Position numbers and translations under genes: made by a program
Notes under the pieces: model-generated
Database searches by the model: none
What the model saw: the letters and a program-made list of their open reading frames with translations, nothing else
What the model was told of the DNA's origin: nothing
Shown: positions 26,435-35,119 of the stretch, piece after piece
Layout of the letters: every line of letters starts with the position of its first letter
How positions within the stretch are numbered: position 1 is the stretch's first letter
DNA from: Terriglobia bacterium
GTDB taxonomy: Bacteria > Acidobacteriota > Terriglobia > JAJPHL01
Assembly (NCBI GenBank): GCA_021325275.1
Contig: JAJPHL010000014.1
Coordinates: forward strand, 33,206 to 97,205
DNA: 64,000 bases
Direction: 5' to 3'

Positions 26435-29400
26435 ATGCGTCCACGGTCTTTGCGTTCCCGAATCATCACAACGGTTATTGCTCTCGGTCTCGCCACAACC
26501 ATGTGGGCGCAGGGACGAGGCGGCGGGCCGCCGCCAACTCCGCCGCCCAACCAGTCGACCGACCCCTTGCTGCGCAGCTTCACGTTTCGCTCCATCGGAC
26601 CGGCCAACATGATGGGCCGCGTCGACGATATTCAAGCGGCCGAGCAAGATCCCATGACCATGTACATCGGATTCGCGACCGGAGGCCTTTGGAAGTCGAC
26701 CGACGGCGGAAACTACTGGAAGAATCTGTGGGAGAACCAGGAGAACGCTTCGATCGGCGCCATTGCCATCGCTCCTTCCAATAAGGAGATCGTCTACGTC
26801 GGCACGGGCGAAGCCAACAATCGCCAGAGTTCATCGATCGGCGACGGCGTTTGGGGCACGACAGATGGTGGCGCGCATTGGACGCATCTCGGTCTCGAGA
26901 ATACGCAGTCGATCGGGCGCATCGTTGTGGATCCAACGAATCCCAATGTTGTTTACGTCGCGGCCGGCGGCCATTTGTTCGGGCCGAATCCGGAACGCGG
27001 GCTGTACAAAACGACGGATGGCGGAAAAACGTGGAAGCTTTCTAAATTTATCGACAACGACACGGGCTTCAACGACGTGGCCATCGATTTTTCGCATCCG
27101 AATACGCTCTACGCGAGCTCGTACTCGCGTCGCCGCACGTGGTGGGGATTGAACGGCGGCGGACCGAACAGCGCGCTCTGGAAAACCACCGATGGCGGCA
27201 ACACTTGGACCCGGCTCGATGGCGCGGGTTGGCCGAAACCGAAAGAAGGCGTTTGGGGCCGCATTGCGGTATCGATCTTCCGCGGCAACTCGAACATCGT
27301 CTACGCGCAGGTGGAAGCCGGACCGGGCGCGGGCACCGGCGGCGGCACCGATAAAGAAGGTGGACCGCAGAAACCGGCCAGCAACGCGACGGCGCCGCCT
27401 CCCGCCGGCATGACTGCCGAGCAGATTATTGAGGGATTCGCGGCCGAGAAAATCACTCCCGAACAGATGCGCGGCGCGATCCAGGGCGGCATCGTTACGG
27501 CCGAGAATATCCGCACCGCGGTAAGCAACAACGTGATCCAGCCGCAAAATCTTTTCGGATTGACGGGACGCGGCGGCGGTGGTGGCGGCGGCAACAACGG
27601 TTGCACGGCGGGCACCGATCCCGAATGGACCGCGGGCGGAGGTCGCGGCGGCGCGGGCGGCGGTGGCGGCGGTGCAGGTCGCGGCGGAGCCACGACTCCT
27701 CCGGCTCCCGACCCGAACGGCAATGGTGTCTATCGCTCCGAAGACGGCGGAAAAACGTGGAAGCAGATGAGCGGTTGCAACGACCGCCCAATGTACTTCA
27801 GCCAAATCCGCGTTGACCCGAATAACGATCAGAAGATTTTCACCGGCGGAAATCCGGGACGCGTCTCCATCGACGGCGGAAAAACTTGGTACGGCATGCA
27901 AGCTTCGCACACCGACTTCCACGCGATTTGGATTAATCCGAAAGACTCGCGCCAAGTGTGGGTGGGTCACGACGGCGGCTTCGACAGCAGCAACAACGGC
28001 GCCAAGCCGAACAGTTGGAATCACCACAACGACATTGCCGTGGGCCAGTTCTACCAGGTGTCCGCGGATATGCGGCGGCCGTATTGGGTCTGCGGCGGAT
28101 TGCAAGACAACAACGCATGGTGCGGGCCCAGCGCCATGCGCGCCGGCAATGGTCCAACCAACGCCGACTGGTTCACAGTAGCGGGCGGCGACGGATTCTA
28201 CACGCGCCAAGATCCCACCGATTGGGCGATTGCTTACGGCGAATCGCAAGACGGCTCGATGTCGCGCCATGACTTGCGCAACGGCACACAGAAGAGCATC
28301 CGTCCGAGCACTCCGAACGCCGGACGGGGCGGCGCGCAGGGCGGCGGCGAAACGGGCGGCGAAGCTCCGCCGGCGGAAGCCGGCGGACTCGGCGGAGGAC
28401 GCGGCGGCGCTCCCAACGTGATCAACGCTCCGGCGAAGCTCGATGCGTTCCGGTTCTACTGGAACGCGCCGTTCGAGATTTCTCCTCATGATCCGGCCAA
28501 GCTCTACATGGCGGCGCAGTATTTCTTCAAATCGAGCGATCGCGGCGACTCGTGGTGGATGAATCCCACCGATCTCTCGAAGAACGTCAACCGTTGGGCG
28601 CCCGAGCAAGCGATCATGGGCGTGGCCGGCGACAAACCGATGCCGTCGAAGCACGACGGATATGCAGCCAGCTCGCTCGCGACGCAAATTCGCGAATCGC
28701 CTTCGCGCCCCGGCGTGATTTGGATCGGCACCGACGACGGCAACCTACAACTCAGCATGGACGACGGCGAAACGTTCACCAACGTGATCGGCAACCTCAA
28801 GCCGGCGCCGAACGCTCCGCACGGATGGGTGCAGATTTCGCGCATCGAGCCGTCGCACTTTGATCCCGCCACGTGCTACGTGGCGCTGGACAATCATCGC
28901 AACGACGATTTTCGCCCGTATCTCTACAAGACCACCGACTTCGGGAAAACGTGGACGAACGTCACCGGAAATCTTCCCGCGCACGGCAACATCAACGGGC
29001 TGCGCGAAGATCCCGTGAATCCGAACCTGCTGTTTGTGGGAACGGAATTCGGATTGTTCGTGAGCCTCGACGGCGCCAAGCAATGGACCAAGTTCATGAC
29101 GGGCCTGCCCAGCGTTCGCGTGGACGATATGTTGATTCATCCGCGCGAGCATGACTTGATCGTGGCCACGCATGGACGCTCCATCTGGATCGCCGACGAC
29201 ATCAGCGCGCTGGAACAATACAAACCGAAGTCGGGCGTAGACGTAATGCTATTCGACCCGCGTCCGGCCGTGCAGTGGAAGAGCGATCCGTTCTCCAGCC
29301 GCAATCCCACGGCCATGGATTTCCACGGACAGAATCCGCAAGGCGGCACGGCGATTTCCGTGTGGTCCGCCAAGGATGTTTCAGGCGCGAAGCTTGACTT

Positions 29401-29878
29401 CCTGACCGGCACGACGGTGGTGAGTACGATGAACGTCGACTTGAAGGCCGGCATCAACCGCGTGCAGTGGAACATGCAGAAACCTGCGACGACGGCAGCA
29501 CCGGCCGGCGGTGGTCGCCGCGGCGGTCGAGGCGGATTCGGCGGCGGTCCTCCGGCAGCGGGAGGCGCTCCGCCTGCGGCAGGTGAGACTCCGGCAGGTC
29601 AAGCGGCGACGGCGCAGCCTGCACCACAAGTCAACGTTCAGCAAGTTCTCACCGATGCGCTCGGCGGACAATTCGGCGGCGGTGGCGGCGGACGCGGTGG
29701 TCGCGGTGGCACGGGAGTGCCATTTGTCACCGGTGGTCGCGGCGGCGGTGGCGGGTTCGGCGGCAGCGGTACGACGCTGGTCGATCCCGGCGTGTACATG
29801 GTCCGCTTGACGGTGGGGGACAAGACGTACGGCTCGTCCGTTCAGGTCCTCGAGGACATTTGGCAGCGACCGCAGTAG
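26435..29878 (+). CDS. Secreted VPS10/sortilin-type BNR-repeat beta-propeller protein ('glycosyl hydrolase' family), 1147 aa
   Basis: A signal peptide (IITTVIALGLATTMWAQ) and Gly/Pro-rich stretch are followed by FRSIGPANMMGRVDDIQ, the usual start of these large acidobacterial propellers. BNR/Asp-box-like units recur: TDGGNYWKNLWE, TTDGGAHWTHLG, TTDGGKTWKLSKF, SEDGGKTWKQM, DDGETFTNVIG. After about residue 290 the propeller is interrupted by a Gly-rich insertion flanking a predicted helical stretch (MTAEQIIEGFAAEK ITPEQMRG). Another Gly-rich linker precedes the C-terminal beta-domain, which ends GSSVQVLEDIWQ. Annotation pipelines call such proteins glycosyl hydrolases, but no catalytic residues are established and the role is unknown. 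A terminator follows at 29905. A decayed copy of its last 85 bases lies at 32197. Confidence 0.87.
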   Translation: MRPRSLRSRIITTVIALGLATTMWAQGRGGGPPPTPPPNQSTDPLLRSFTFRSIGPANMMGRVDDIQAAEQDPMTMYIGFATGGLWKSTDGGNYWKNLWENQENASIGAIAIAPSNKEIVYVGTGEANNRQSSSIGDGVWGTTDGGAHWTHLGLENTQSIGRIVVDPTNPNVVYVAAGGHLFGPNPERGLYKTTDGGKTWKLSKFIDNDTGFNDVAIDFSHPNTLYASSYSRRRTWWGLNGGGPNSALWKTTDGGNTWTRLDGAGWPKPKEGVWGRIAVSIFRGNSNIVYAQVEAGPGAGTGGGTDKEGGPQKPASNATAPPPAGMTAEQIIEGFAAEKITPEQMRGAIQGGIVTAENIRTAVSNNVIQPQNLFGLTGRGGGGGGGNNGCTAGTDPEWTAGGGRGGAGGGGGGAGRGGATTPPAPDPNGNGVYRSEDGGKTWKQMSGCNDRPMYFSQIRVDPNNDQKIFTGGNPGRVSIDGGKTWYGMQASHTDFHAIWINPKDSRQVWVGHDGGFDSSNNGAKPNSWNHHNDIAVGQFYQVSADMRRPYWVCGGLQDNNAWCGPSAMRAGNGPTNADWFTVAGGDGFYTRQDPTDWAIAYGESQDGSMSRHDLRNGTQKSIRPSTPNAGRGGAQGGGETGGEAPPAEAGGLGGGRGGAPNVINAPAKLDAFRFYWNAPFEISPHDPAKLYMAAQYFFKSSDRGDSWWMNPTDLSKNVNRWAPEQAIMGVAGDKPMPSKHDGYAASSLATQIRESPSRPGVIWIGTDDGNLQLSMDDGETFTNVIGNLKPAPNAPHGWVQISRIEPSHFDPATCYVALDNHRNDDFRPYLYKTTDFGKTWTNVTGNLPAHGNINGLREDPVNPNLLFVGTEFGLFVSLDGAKQWTKFMTGLPSVRVDDMLIHPREHDLIVATHGRSIWIADDISALEQYKPKSGVDVMLFDPRPAVQWKSDPFSSRNPTAMDFHGQNPQGGTAISVWSAKDVSGAKLDFLTGTTVVSTMNVDLKAGINRVQWNMQKPATTAAPAGGGRRGGRGGFGGGPPAAGGAPPAAGETPAGQAATAQPAPQVNVQQVLTDALGGQFGGGGGGRGGRGGTGVPFVTGGRGGGGGFGGSGTTLVDPGVYMVRLTVGDKTYGSSVQVLEDIWQRPQ

Positions 29879-29904
29879 TTCCTCTGTAGACCCGACAAAC
29901 GAAT

Positions 29905-29937
29905 AGGACCGGCTCTGAAAAGCGCCGGTCCTTTTTT
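29905..29937 (+). terminator. Rho-independent terminator after the VPS10-like gene
   Basis: AGGACCGGC and GCCGGTCCT form a perfect 9-bp stem around a 10-nt loop. The T run begins inside the stem end and continues as TTTTTT. It lies 27 nt after the stop codon at 29878. Confidence 0.85.
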
Positions 29938-29993
29938 GGCTCATAGCTCGTGGGCGTGCCTTGCCCGATTCCATCTCGACGCAGAGGATCGTG

Positions 29994-29999
29994 TAGAAT
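29994..29999 (+). promoter_or_regulatory. Candidate -10 box (TAGAAT) of a leaderless TolB-like gene
   Basis: TAGAAT ends 7 nt before the ATG at 30007. No Shine-Dalgarno is visible. This is the same arrangement as at 4784, 10521, 32127, 33686 and 36633. Confidence 0.4.
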
Positions 30000-30006
30000 A
30001 CGCCAC

Positions 30007-31179
30007 ATGGCCTCTCCTGCCGTCGCATTTCTGGCGAATCACAAGCTGCACATACGGCGGAACAACGTCACGAAGATTGTGGAAAGCGAATTTGAGCGGC
30101 AAGTGCGCGAGCGCGCCGCGTCCATGGAGCGCCGCCACGGCTGGAAAACGCAGGGCCGCAGCGCGATGTTCATGGGCGGCATGGGCGCCGCGTGGGGCCG
30201 CGGACCAGCGTCGGCGCAGCAAGACACCGCGGTTCTTCTGACCGGACTTACGCGCGGCACGGGTGAGGCACTCCTGTACTCGATGGAAACAGATGCGGTC
30301 AGCGGCGTTTTTCGCGTTGACTCCGATGGTTTTGAAACGCGCCTGTTTCACACTGCGGATTTTCGCATCCGGCATGCCGCACTCGATCCCACCGGAGCGA
30401 CGATCGCCGCGACCGCGTTTCACCAGCAGGGTATGCGCTCCAACATTCTCGTGATGCCGGTCGACGGCACCGAGTTGCTGGAGGTAACCGAGGGAGATTC
30501 GTTCGATCAGTTGCCGCAGTGGGTTCCCGGACCGGAGCGGCGCCTGATTTTCCAAAGCGCCGGGGTGGGCCGAAACCGCGCCGGCCATTTCGCGGGGCTG
30601 GGACCTTGCACGGTGCAGGAACTGAATCTCGATTCCGGGAGTCTGACCGAAATCGCCGCCGAGTCGGACAAAGACTTGCTTCAGCCGCGGCGCACCACCG
30701 ACGGCGCGATCTACTACATTCGCAAACCGTATGAATCGGGCGTTCACGCGGGAAATTTGCTATCGTCGCTGAAAGACGCGCTGCTATTTCCGTTTCGAAT
30801 GGCCGTCGCGATCTTTCAGTATTTCAATTTTTTCTCGATGCTCTACAGCGGGAAGCCGCTGGTGACCAAGAAAGGCGCGGTCCAGAAAAATCTCGACCCG
30901 CGCACGCTCTTCATGTACGGAAATCTCGCTCAGGCACAGCAGCAAGTGAATTCGGAAGACGATTCACTGCCGGGCTCTGCGCCCTCATCTTGGGAGTTGG
31001 TGCGACAACTGCCGGGAGAACGCCCCAAGGTACTAGCGTCGCGCGTGTTGTCCTTCGATATTGCTGCCGACGGCGCGATACTCTACTCGAGCGGCGTCGC
31101 GATCCATCGCTTGATGCCCGACGGGAGCAGCGAACCGATACTGGAAGCCGATCTCATCGAGCATGTCCTCGCTCTGTAG
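30007..31179 (+). CDS. TolB/WD40-like beta-propeller protein, uncharacterised (390 aa)
   Basis: The start is the internal ATG 30007 (MASPAVAFLANHKLHIRR), chosen for its -10 box and because earlier residues look non-coding. No signal peptide is seen. Repeated blade-like segments suggest a PD40/TolB-type propeller: TAVLLTGLTRGTGEALLYSM, RHAALDPTGATIAATAF, FDQLPQWVPGPERRLIFQSAG, QPRRTTDGAIYYIRKPYE and FDIAADGAILYSSGVAIHRL. A hydrophobic helix-like stretch (LLFPFRMAVAIFQYFNFFSMLY) interrupts blades near residue 265. The family is not named by me, and the role is unknown. It stands alone between the VPS10 terminator and the toxin-antitoxin pair. Confidence 0.75.
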   Translation: MASPAVAFLANHKLHIRRNNVTKIVESEFERQVRERAASMERRHGWKTQGRSAMFMGGMGAAWGRGPASAQQDTAVLLTGLTRGTGEALLYSMETDAVSGVFRVDSDGFETRLFHTADFRIRHAALDPTGATIAATAFHQQGMRSNILVMPVDGTELLEVTEGDSFDQLPQWVPGPERRLIFQSAGVGRNRAGHFAGLGPCTVQELNLDSGSLTEIAAESDKDLLQPRRTTDGAIYYIRKPYESGVHAGNLLSSLKDALLFPFRMAVAIFQYFNFFSMLYSGKPLVTKKGAVQKNLDPRTLFMYGNLAQAQQQVNSEDDSLPGSAPSSWELVRQLPGERPKVLASRVLSFDIAADGAILYSSGVAIHRLMPDGSSEPILEADLIEHVLAL

Positions 31180-31441
31180 CATCGAATCGTGCGGTGTATG
31201 GAAGTATTGGAACGTGCGTTCGGAGGAATTCACGGTTCGTCGTAGGCCTTGGGAAAAAGGCTGGAAAATGACAAACGGAAATCCTCGGTCGAAAATTCAT
31301 GTAGGGTCCGGGCGTTGCAGGTGCGTACGCTGTCGGTGGGAACGGCGCCCATTGGTGTCGACGTAACTTCAGGAAAACAGGAGCCAGCCCGAATTTGACA
31401 GTTTTTTCTAGGTCATCTCTGACGAATGCTGATCAAGCGTC

Positions 31442-31867
31442 TCAGTCTAGGTTCCAAGGATTCAGTATTGATCTTACCGTCTCGCGAAAATCGGAGACGT
31501 TTCGCGTCACCAGTGTCAAGCCGTGAACCTCCGCCGTAGCGGCAATGAAGGCGTCCATTGAATGGATCGAGCGTCCCTCCGCTTCCCGTTTCGCCATGAT
31601 GACACCCCAACCATCGGCGATCGCGGCATTGATCGGAAGCAGGCGTGCCCCGAATCTGTGCGTGAGTTCATTTTCCAACCAGTCGGCAAGGCGGTCTCGT
31701 CTCTTACCCCTCGCGAGGCGCTCAATTCCCCTGCGTAACTCGGCCCAGGTAACGACGCTCAGATACAACTCGTGTTCATAGGTTTCGCCTAACCATTGCA
31801 CGACTCGCTGATCCGGTCGCGGCTTGGCCCACTCGGAGGTAACATCTGTGTCCAGCAAGTAGCTCAC
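31442..31867 (-). CDS. vapC: VapC-type PIN-domain toxin (141 aa)
   Basis: The PIN fold is clear: MSYLLDTDVTSEW with the first catalytic Asp at residue 7, a mid-protein VVTWAELRRGIERL with the conserved Glu, and SMDAFIAATAEVHGLTLVTRNVSDF with the C-terminal acidic residues. PIN toxins of this FitB/VapC type cleave RNA. It follows the antitoxin in a 4-nt ATGA-type overlap (31864-31867) and would be made from the same short transcript. The complete set of acidic residues suggests an active toxin. Confidence 0.92.
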   Translation of the reverse strand: MSYLLDTDVTSEWAKPRPDQRVVQWLGETYEHELYLSVVTWAELRRGIERLARGKRRDRLADWLENELTHRFGARLLPINAAIADGWGVIMAKREAEGRSIHSMDAFIAATAEVHGLTLVTRNVSDFRETVRSILNPWNLD

Positions 31868-32127
31868 AGGTTCACCGGACGAGGGCTGTCCTTGATACGC
31901 CTCAAATCAAGTTTGGAACCACGAAGCGGCGACTGCGAGAAAAACTCGACAATCGTTCCCTTGCGCCTCATCCGGCGTTCCCACGCCTCAGGTGATACGA
32001 CGACTGCGACTTTGCGGCCATGACGAGTCAAGGTCTGGGGACCTTTGTCGTTGGCCCGGGCGACTAACTCGCTCAGACGAGCCTTGGCCTGCGCGAGATT
32101 CCATGAAGTGTTCGTTCGCGTGTCCAT
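31864..32127 (-). CDS. Phd/YefM-type antitoxin (87 aa)
   Basis: I start at ATG 32127 (MDTRTNTSWNLAQAKARLSEL). A consensus TATAAT box ends exactly 7 nt upstream, and the Met three codons earlier would lie too close to that box. The domain is Phd-like: NLAQAKARLSELVARAND, GPQTLTRHGRKVAVVVSPEAW, then a disordered C-terminal tail (SPLRGSKLDLRRIKDSPRP) that in this family wraps the toxin. It neutralises the adjacent PIN toxin and probably represses its own promoter. The operon may be leaderless. Confidence 0.9.
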   Translation of the reverse strand: MDTRTNTSWNLAQAKARLSELVARANDKGPQTLTRHGRKVAVVVSPEAWERRMRRKGTIVEFFSQSPLRGSKLDLRRIKDSPRPVNL

Positions 32128-32134
32128 ATTGGTC

Positions 32135-32140
32135 ATTATA
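32135..32140 (-). promoter_or_regulatory. TATAAT -10 box of the toxin-antitoxin operon
   Basis: A perfect TATAAT on the minus strand is 7 nt before the antitoxin ATG (32127), implying a leaderless mRNA. No obvious -35 hexamer is present at 17 nt. Confidence 0.55.
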
Positions 32141-32196
32141 GTCCGATGTCGATCACAGCGGACACCTGGCATGAGTACACCGTCGTCTTGTGGCAC

Positions 32197-32281
32197 GTCG
32201 ATCCGGGCGTGTACATGGTTCGCTAGACGGTCGGGGACAAGACGTACGGCTCGTCTGTTCAGGTCCTCGAGGACATTTTGG
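32197..32281 (+). pseudogene. Decayed remnant of the 3' end of a VPS10-like gene
   Basis: About 85 nt align to the end of the VPS10-like gene (29780-29865) with roughly five mismatches, including the shared run GGGGACAAGACGTACGGCTC. One mismatch changes CTTG to CTAG and makes an in-frame stop. The upstream part of the gene is absent. The hairpin terminator that follows differs from that at 29905, so the remnant probably comes from a separate paralog. Confidence 0.75.
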
Positions 32282-32311
32282 CCGCGAGTTCAGTAACCAA
32301 CGAGTCTTTTT

Positions 32312-32350
32312 GGAGTGCGGTGCGGTTAGCATCGCACTCCAGTCTTTCTT
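32312..32350 (+). terminator. Hairpin terminator of the lost VPS10-like paralog
   Basis: GGAGTGCGGTGC and GCATCGCACTCC form a 12-bp stem with one mismatch and a 5-nt loop, flanked by CTTTTT upstream and AGTCTTTCTT downstream. It lies about 31 nt after the remnant, the same place as the terminator after the intact VPS10 gene. Confidence 0.6.
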
Positions 32351-32380
32351 GGCTGGAGCGCGCGATCGCCGCTCATTGAA

Positions 32381-33598
32381 TCACTTTGCGCGAGTCAATC
32401 TGAAATGACCGGATAGCTTGGCGTCGGGCGAACCTGGGCGCTCGACGCTCGCCTCGGCGGATCCCCACATTTCCCCCGACGCCGTAAGATACGCGCTAAA
32501 ATGCACCGGCGATTTATTTAACGCCAGACACTTCGGATCGGTGAACATGATACGGTCACCGACCACGGCCGTCTCGACCAAGTCGAGCGACTCGTCCGGC
32601 ACGCCCTTGGCGTGATGCTTCAAAGTGAAATGAACGCGCCATCCTTTGCCCATTTGCATCATGTAGAACGTCATGTCGGATGGGCCGGAGGGAAAGAAAT
32701 ATATTTTCCCGAGCCAATCGCCGGCAAAACTTTTTTCGTCAACAGGTGCATCGGAAGGATCGGGCATCGGCGTCGAAGTTCGCTCTGGAAGTTCCCACCT
32801 CGTCGACTGCCGGCTCTCGCGGACCGCTTTCCATGCCGCCGATTGCAGAATCGCCGCTTGATCCGCGGGAAGATCGACGAGAACGGCGTCGCTATCGCCT
32901 TGCGGCTTCTCCGTTTTCAAATCCACCGGAATTCCCGTGATCTTCGCAGGAAGCCCGGCCGGATCGCGATCAAAAATCGTCGCATACAGCGTACAGGCCG
33001 CCAGGTAACTTCCCGGGGGCAACGGATGCGATCCGTCTGGTTGAAATAATGGAATGGAAGATTCTTTGCGAACGTGATCCCAAGCGATGCCCACTGGCGC
33101 CACCAAAGCATCCCAATCTCCGCGTTCACTCCGGGCGGCTTCGAAATAGTAGTGGTTCAACGCCGCCTGATCCTCGGGACTGTCCCGCCGCGCCCACGTG
33201 AGATAAAGGACCGGTTTCGCGCCCGCGCCCCGAATCGCGCCGATCCAGCTTTCCGCGGCACGCTCGAATGAACCGTCGCTGTCCACGCGCGGCAGCCCGT
33301 CGACGTATACGGCCGTGCCGAGCAAGCTTTGCTCTTGCAGTACGACGAAATCCCACTTGCCGTTTTCCAACGCCCCGCGCGTTTCCTTGTTTTCCAAGTT
33401 CTGTCCCAACGTCGTGCTTCCCGGCGCGATCATAAATGTCTCGACGGGGTGTCCACCGGACGCGGCGACCTTACTGAAAATCTCCGGGAGATTGTTGTAG
33501 TAAGTATAGCTGTTGCCGATGAACAGCACGCGAGTAACGGGCTGCGCGCTCAGGAGGGAGCCCGCGGCCAACAGGAGAATCAGACGCCGGGTGACCAT
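32381..33598 (-). CDS. Secreted SGNH/GDSL-family hydrolase with C-terminal beta domain (405 aa)
   Basis: A signal peptide (MVTRRLILLLAAGSLLSAQ) precedes the SGNH block I motif VLFIGNSYTYYNNLPE, with the nucleophilic Ser in GNSYT. It continues with FVVLQEQS and the catalytic D-x-x-H in QPDGSHPLPPGSYLAACTLY. The first 235 residues fit a hydrolase acting on acyl or acetyl esters. The final 120 residues (FAGDWLGKIYFFPSGPSDMTFYMM...) form a separate beta-rich domain of unknown function. The ATG at 33598 follows an AGAGG. It is divergent from the oxidoreductase at 33686. The substrate is unknown. Confidence 0.85.
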   Translation of the reverse strand: MVTRRLILLLAAGSLLSAQPVTRVLFIGNSYTYYNNLPEIFSKVAASGGHPVETFMIAPGSTTLGQNLENKETRGALENGKWDFVVLQEQSLLGTAVYVDGLPRVDSDGSFERAAESWIGAIRGAGAKPVLYLTWARRDSPEDQAALNHYYFEAARSERGDWDALVAPVGIAWDHVRKESSIPLFQPDGSHPLPPGSYLAACTLYATIFDRDPAGLPAKITGIPVDLKTEKPQGDSDAVLVDLPADQAAILQSAAWKAVRESRQSTRWELPERTSTPMPDPSDAPVDEKSFAGDWLGKIYFFPSGPSDMTFYMMQMGKGWRVHFTLKHHAKGVPDESLDLVETAVVGDRIMFTDPKCLALNKSPVHFSAYLTASGEMWGSAEASVERPGSPDAKLSGHFRLTRAK

Positions 33599-33673
33599 AG
33601 AAACCTCTGCTGCCCATGTTAGCGCAGGTCACGATTGTTTCGGTGGAACCGCGGCGCCGTCCCGTTTTTCGGC

Positions 33674-33679
33674 TATTCT
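33674..33679 (+). promoter_or_regulatory. Candidate -10 box (TATTCT) of the leaderless oxidoreductase gene
   Basis: TATTCT ends 6 nt before the ATG at 33686, and no Shine-Dalgarno is present. Confidence 0.4.
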
Positions 33680-33685
33680 TCAATC

Positions 33686-35029
33686 ATGAATCGCCGCCAA
33701 TTTCTCCATACCACCGCCGGCGCGCTGACACTGCCAGCGTTCGTTCACGGCCAATCCGCTCCCCGCCCGCTGCGTACCGGACTGATCGGCTGCGGATGGT
33801 ACGGCAAAACCGATTTACTTCGCCTGGTGCAAGTCTCCTCGCCTGAAACGCCGATCGAAGTGGTGTCACTGTGCGATGTGGATCGTCGAATGCTCGCGGA
33901 TGCCGCCGACTTGGTGGCAACGCGGCAAGCCTCGCACAAGACACCGCGCACGTTCGCGGACTATCGCCAGATGCTCGCCGAAAAGGATTTGGACATCGTG
34001 CTGATCGGCACGCCCGATCACTGGCATTGCCTCACGGCGATCGCCGCGATGCAAGCCGGTGCGGATGTTTATTGCCAAAAACCGATCAGCGTGGACGTGA
34101 TCGAAGGCCAAGCGATGCTGGCGACGGCGCGGAAGTTGAAGCGCGTGGTGCAAATCGGAACGCAGCGGCGCAGCACACCGCATTTGATGGAAGCGCGCGA
34201 GCGCATCGTGCGTGAAGGCAAGTTGGGTCGCGTGGGACTGGTGGAAATCTACTGCTACTACCACATGCGCAACGATACGAATCCGCCGGACACCGCGCCG
34301 CCCGCCAATCTCGATTACGAAATGTGGACCGGCCCCGCGCCGATGCGTCCCTACAATTCCATCGTGCATCCGCGTGGCTGGCGCGCGTTCATGGAATACG
34401 GCAACGGCATCGTCGGCGACATGGCGATCCACATGTTCGACATGACCCGCTGGATGCTCGACCTTGGCTGGCCTAAGCGGATCAGTTCGTCGGGTGGAAT
34501 CCTGGTGCAGAAAAACGCGAAGGCGAATATCACCGATACGCAACTCGCTACGTTCGAATACGACGATCTAAAAGTGATCTGGCAGCATCGCACCTGGGGC
34601 GAGGCGCCCGACAAAGACTATCCGTGGGGCGCGACGCTCTACGGCGACAAAGGTACGTTGAAGGCCAGCGTCTATAGCTACGATTTCAAGCCCGCGGCGA
34701 AGGGCGAAGCGCCGATTCACAAAGACGTGACCTACGAATTGGAACAATATCCTGAAGACAAGACCGAGAAAGACCTCGAGAAGCAGTGTGCGCCGGCAAT
34801 TCGCGGACACATGCGCGATTTTCTGGCCGCGATCAAGTCGCGCGGCCGCCCCGTGGCGGATATCGAGCAAGGTTACATCTCGACGTCGAGTTGTATTCTC
34901 GCGAATATTGCGATGAACTTGGGCCGGACGCTTCATTGGGATGCGGCTGCGCAACGAGTCGCGGGCGACGAAGAAGCGAATCGCCTCTTGCGTCGCGAGT
35001 ATCGCAAGCCCTGGGTGCATCCGACGTAG
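33686..35029 (+). CDS. Exported Gfo/Idh/MocA-family oxidoreductase (447 aa)
   Basis: The ATG 33686 starts a Tat-type leader (MNRRQFLHTTAGALTLPAF) and is preferred over the track start. The NAD(P)-binding fold is GLIGCGWYGKTDLLRL with VSLCDVDRRML. The family motif DIVLIGTPDHWHCLTAIAAMQAGADVYCQKPIS contains the usual EKP-like position (here QKP), and IVGDMAIHMFDMTRWML carries the G-x-x-x-D-x-x-x-H signature. The family oxidises or epimerises sugars and cyclitols. The Tat leader implies folding with cofactor before export. The stop codon lies inside a 12-bp tandem repeat. Confidence 0.9.
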   Translation: MNRRQFLHTTAGALTLPAFVHGQSAPRPLRTGLIGCGWYGKTDLLRLVQVSSPETPIEVVSLCDVDRRMLADAADLVATRQASHKTPRTFADYRQMLAEKDLDIVLIGTPDHWHCLTAIAAMQAGADVYCQKPISVDVIEGQAMLATARKLKRVVQIGTQRRSTPHLMEARERIVREGKLGRVGLVEIYCYYHMRNDTNPPDTAPPANLDYEMWTGPAPMRPYNSIVHPRGWRAFMEYGNGIVGDMAIHMFDMTRWMLDLGWPKRISSSGGILVQKNAKANITDTQLATFEYDDLKVIWQHRTWGEAPDKDYPWGATLYGDKGTLKASVYSYDFKPAAKGEAPIHKDVTYELEQYPEDKTEKDLEKQCAPAIRGHMRDFLAAIKSRGRPVADIEQGYISTSSCILANIAMNLGRTLHWDAAAQRVAGDEEANRLLRREYRKPWVHPT

Positions 35030-35057
35030 CATCCGACCGTAGCATCCGACGTAGCAT
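35017..35057 (+). repeat. Three 12-13-bp tandem units spanning the oxidoreductase stop codon
   Basis: GCATCCGACGTA is repeated three times (the second copy has an extra C), followed by a partial GCAT. The first copy contains the last codons and the TAG stop, so the extra units lie in the 3' UTR. Confidence 0.8.
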
Positions 35058-35119
35058 GCCACCTGGAGTTTTACAACAAATGACCGCGTTACGGCGCCGT
35101 TCGGCGGCATCATCACGGC

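Noticed and set aside
26831-28687. 618-aa minus-strand ORF inside the VPS10-like gene
   Set aside because: Arg/Ala-rich with no fold, and fully covered by the strongly supported plus-strand gene with BNR repeats.
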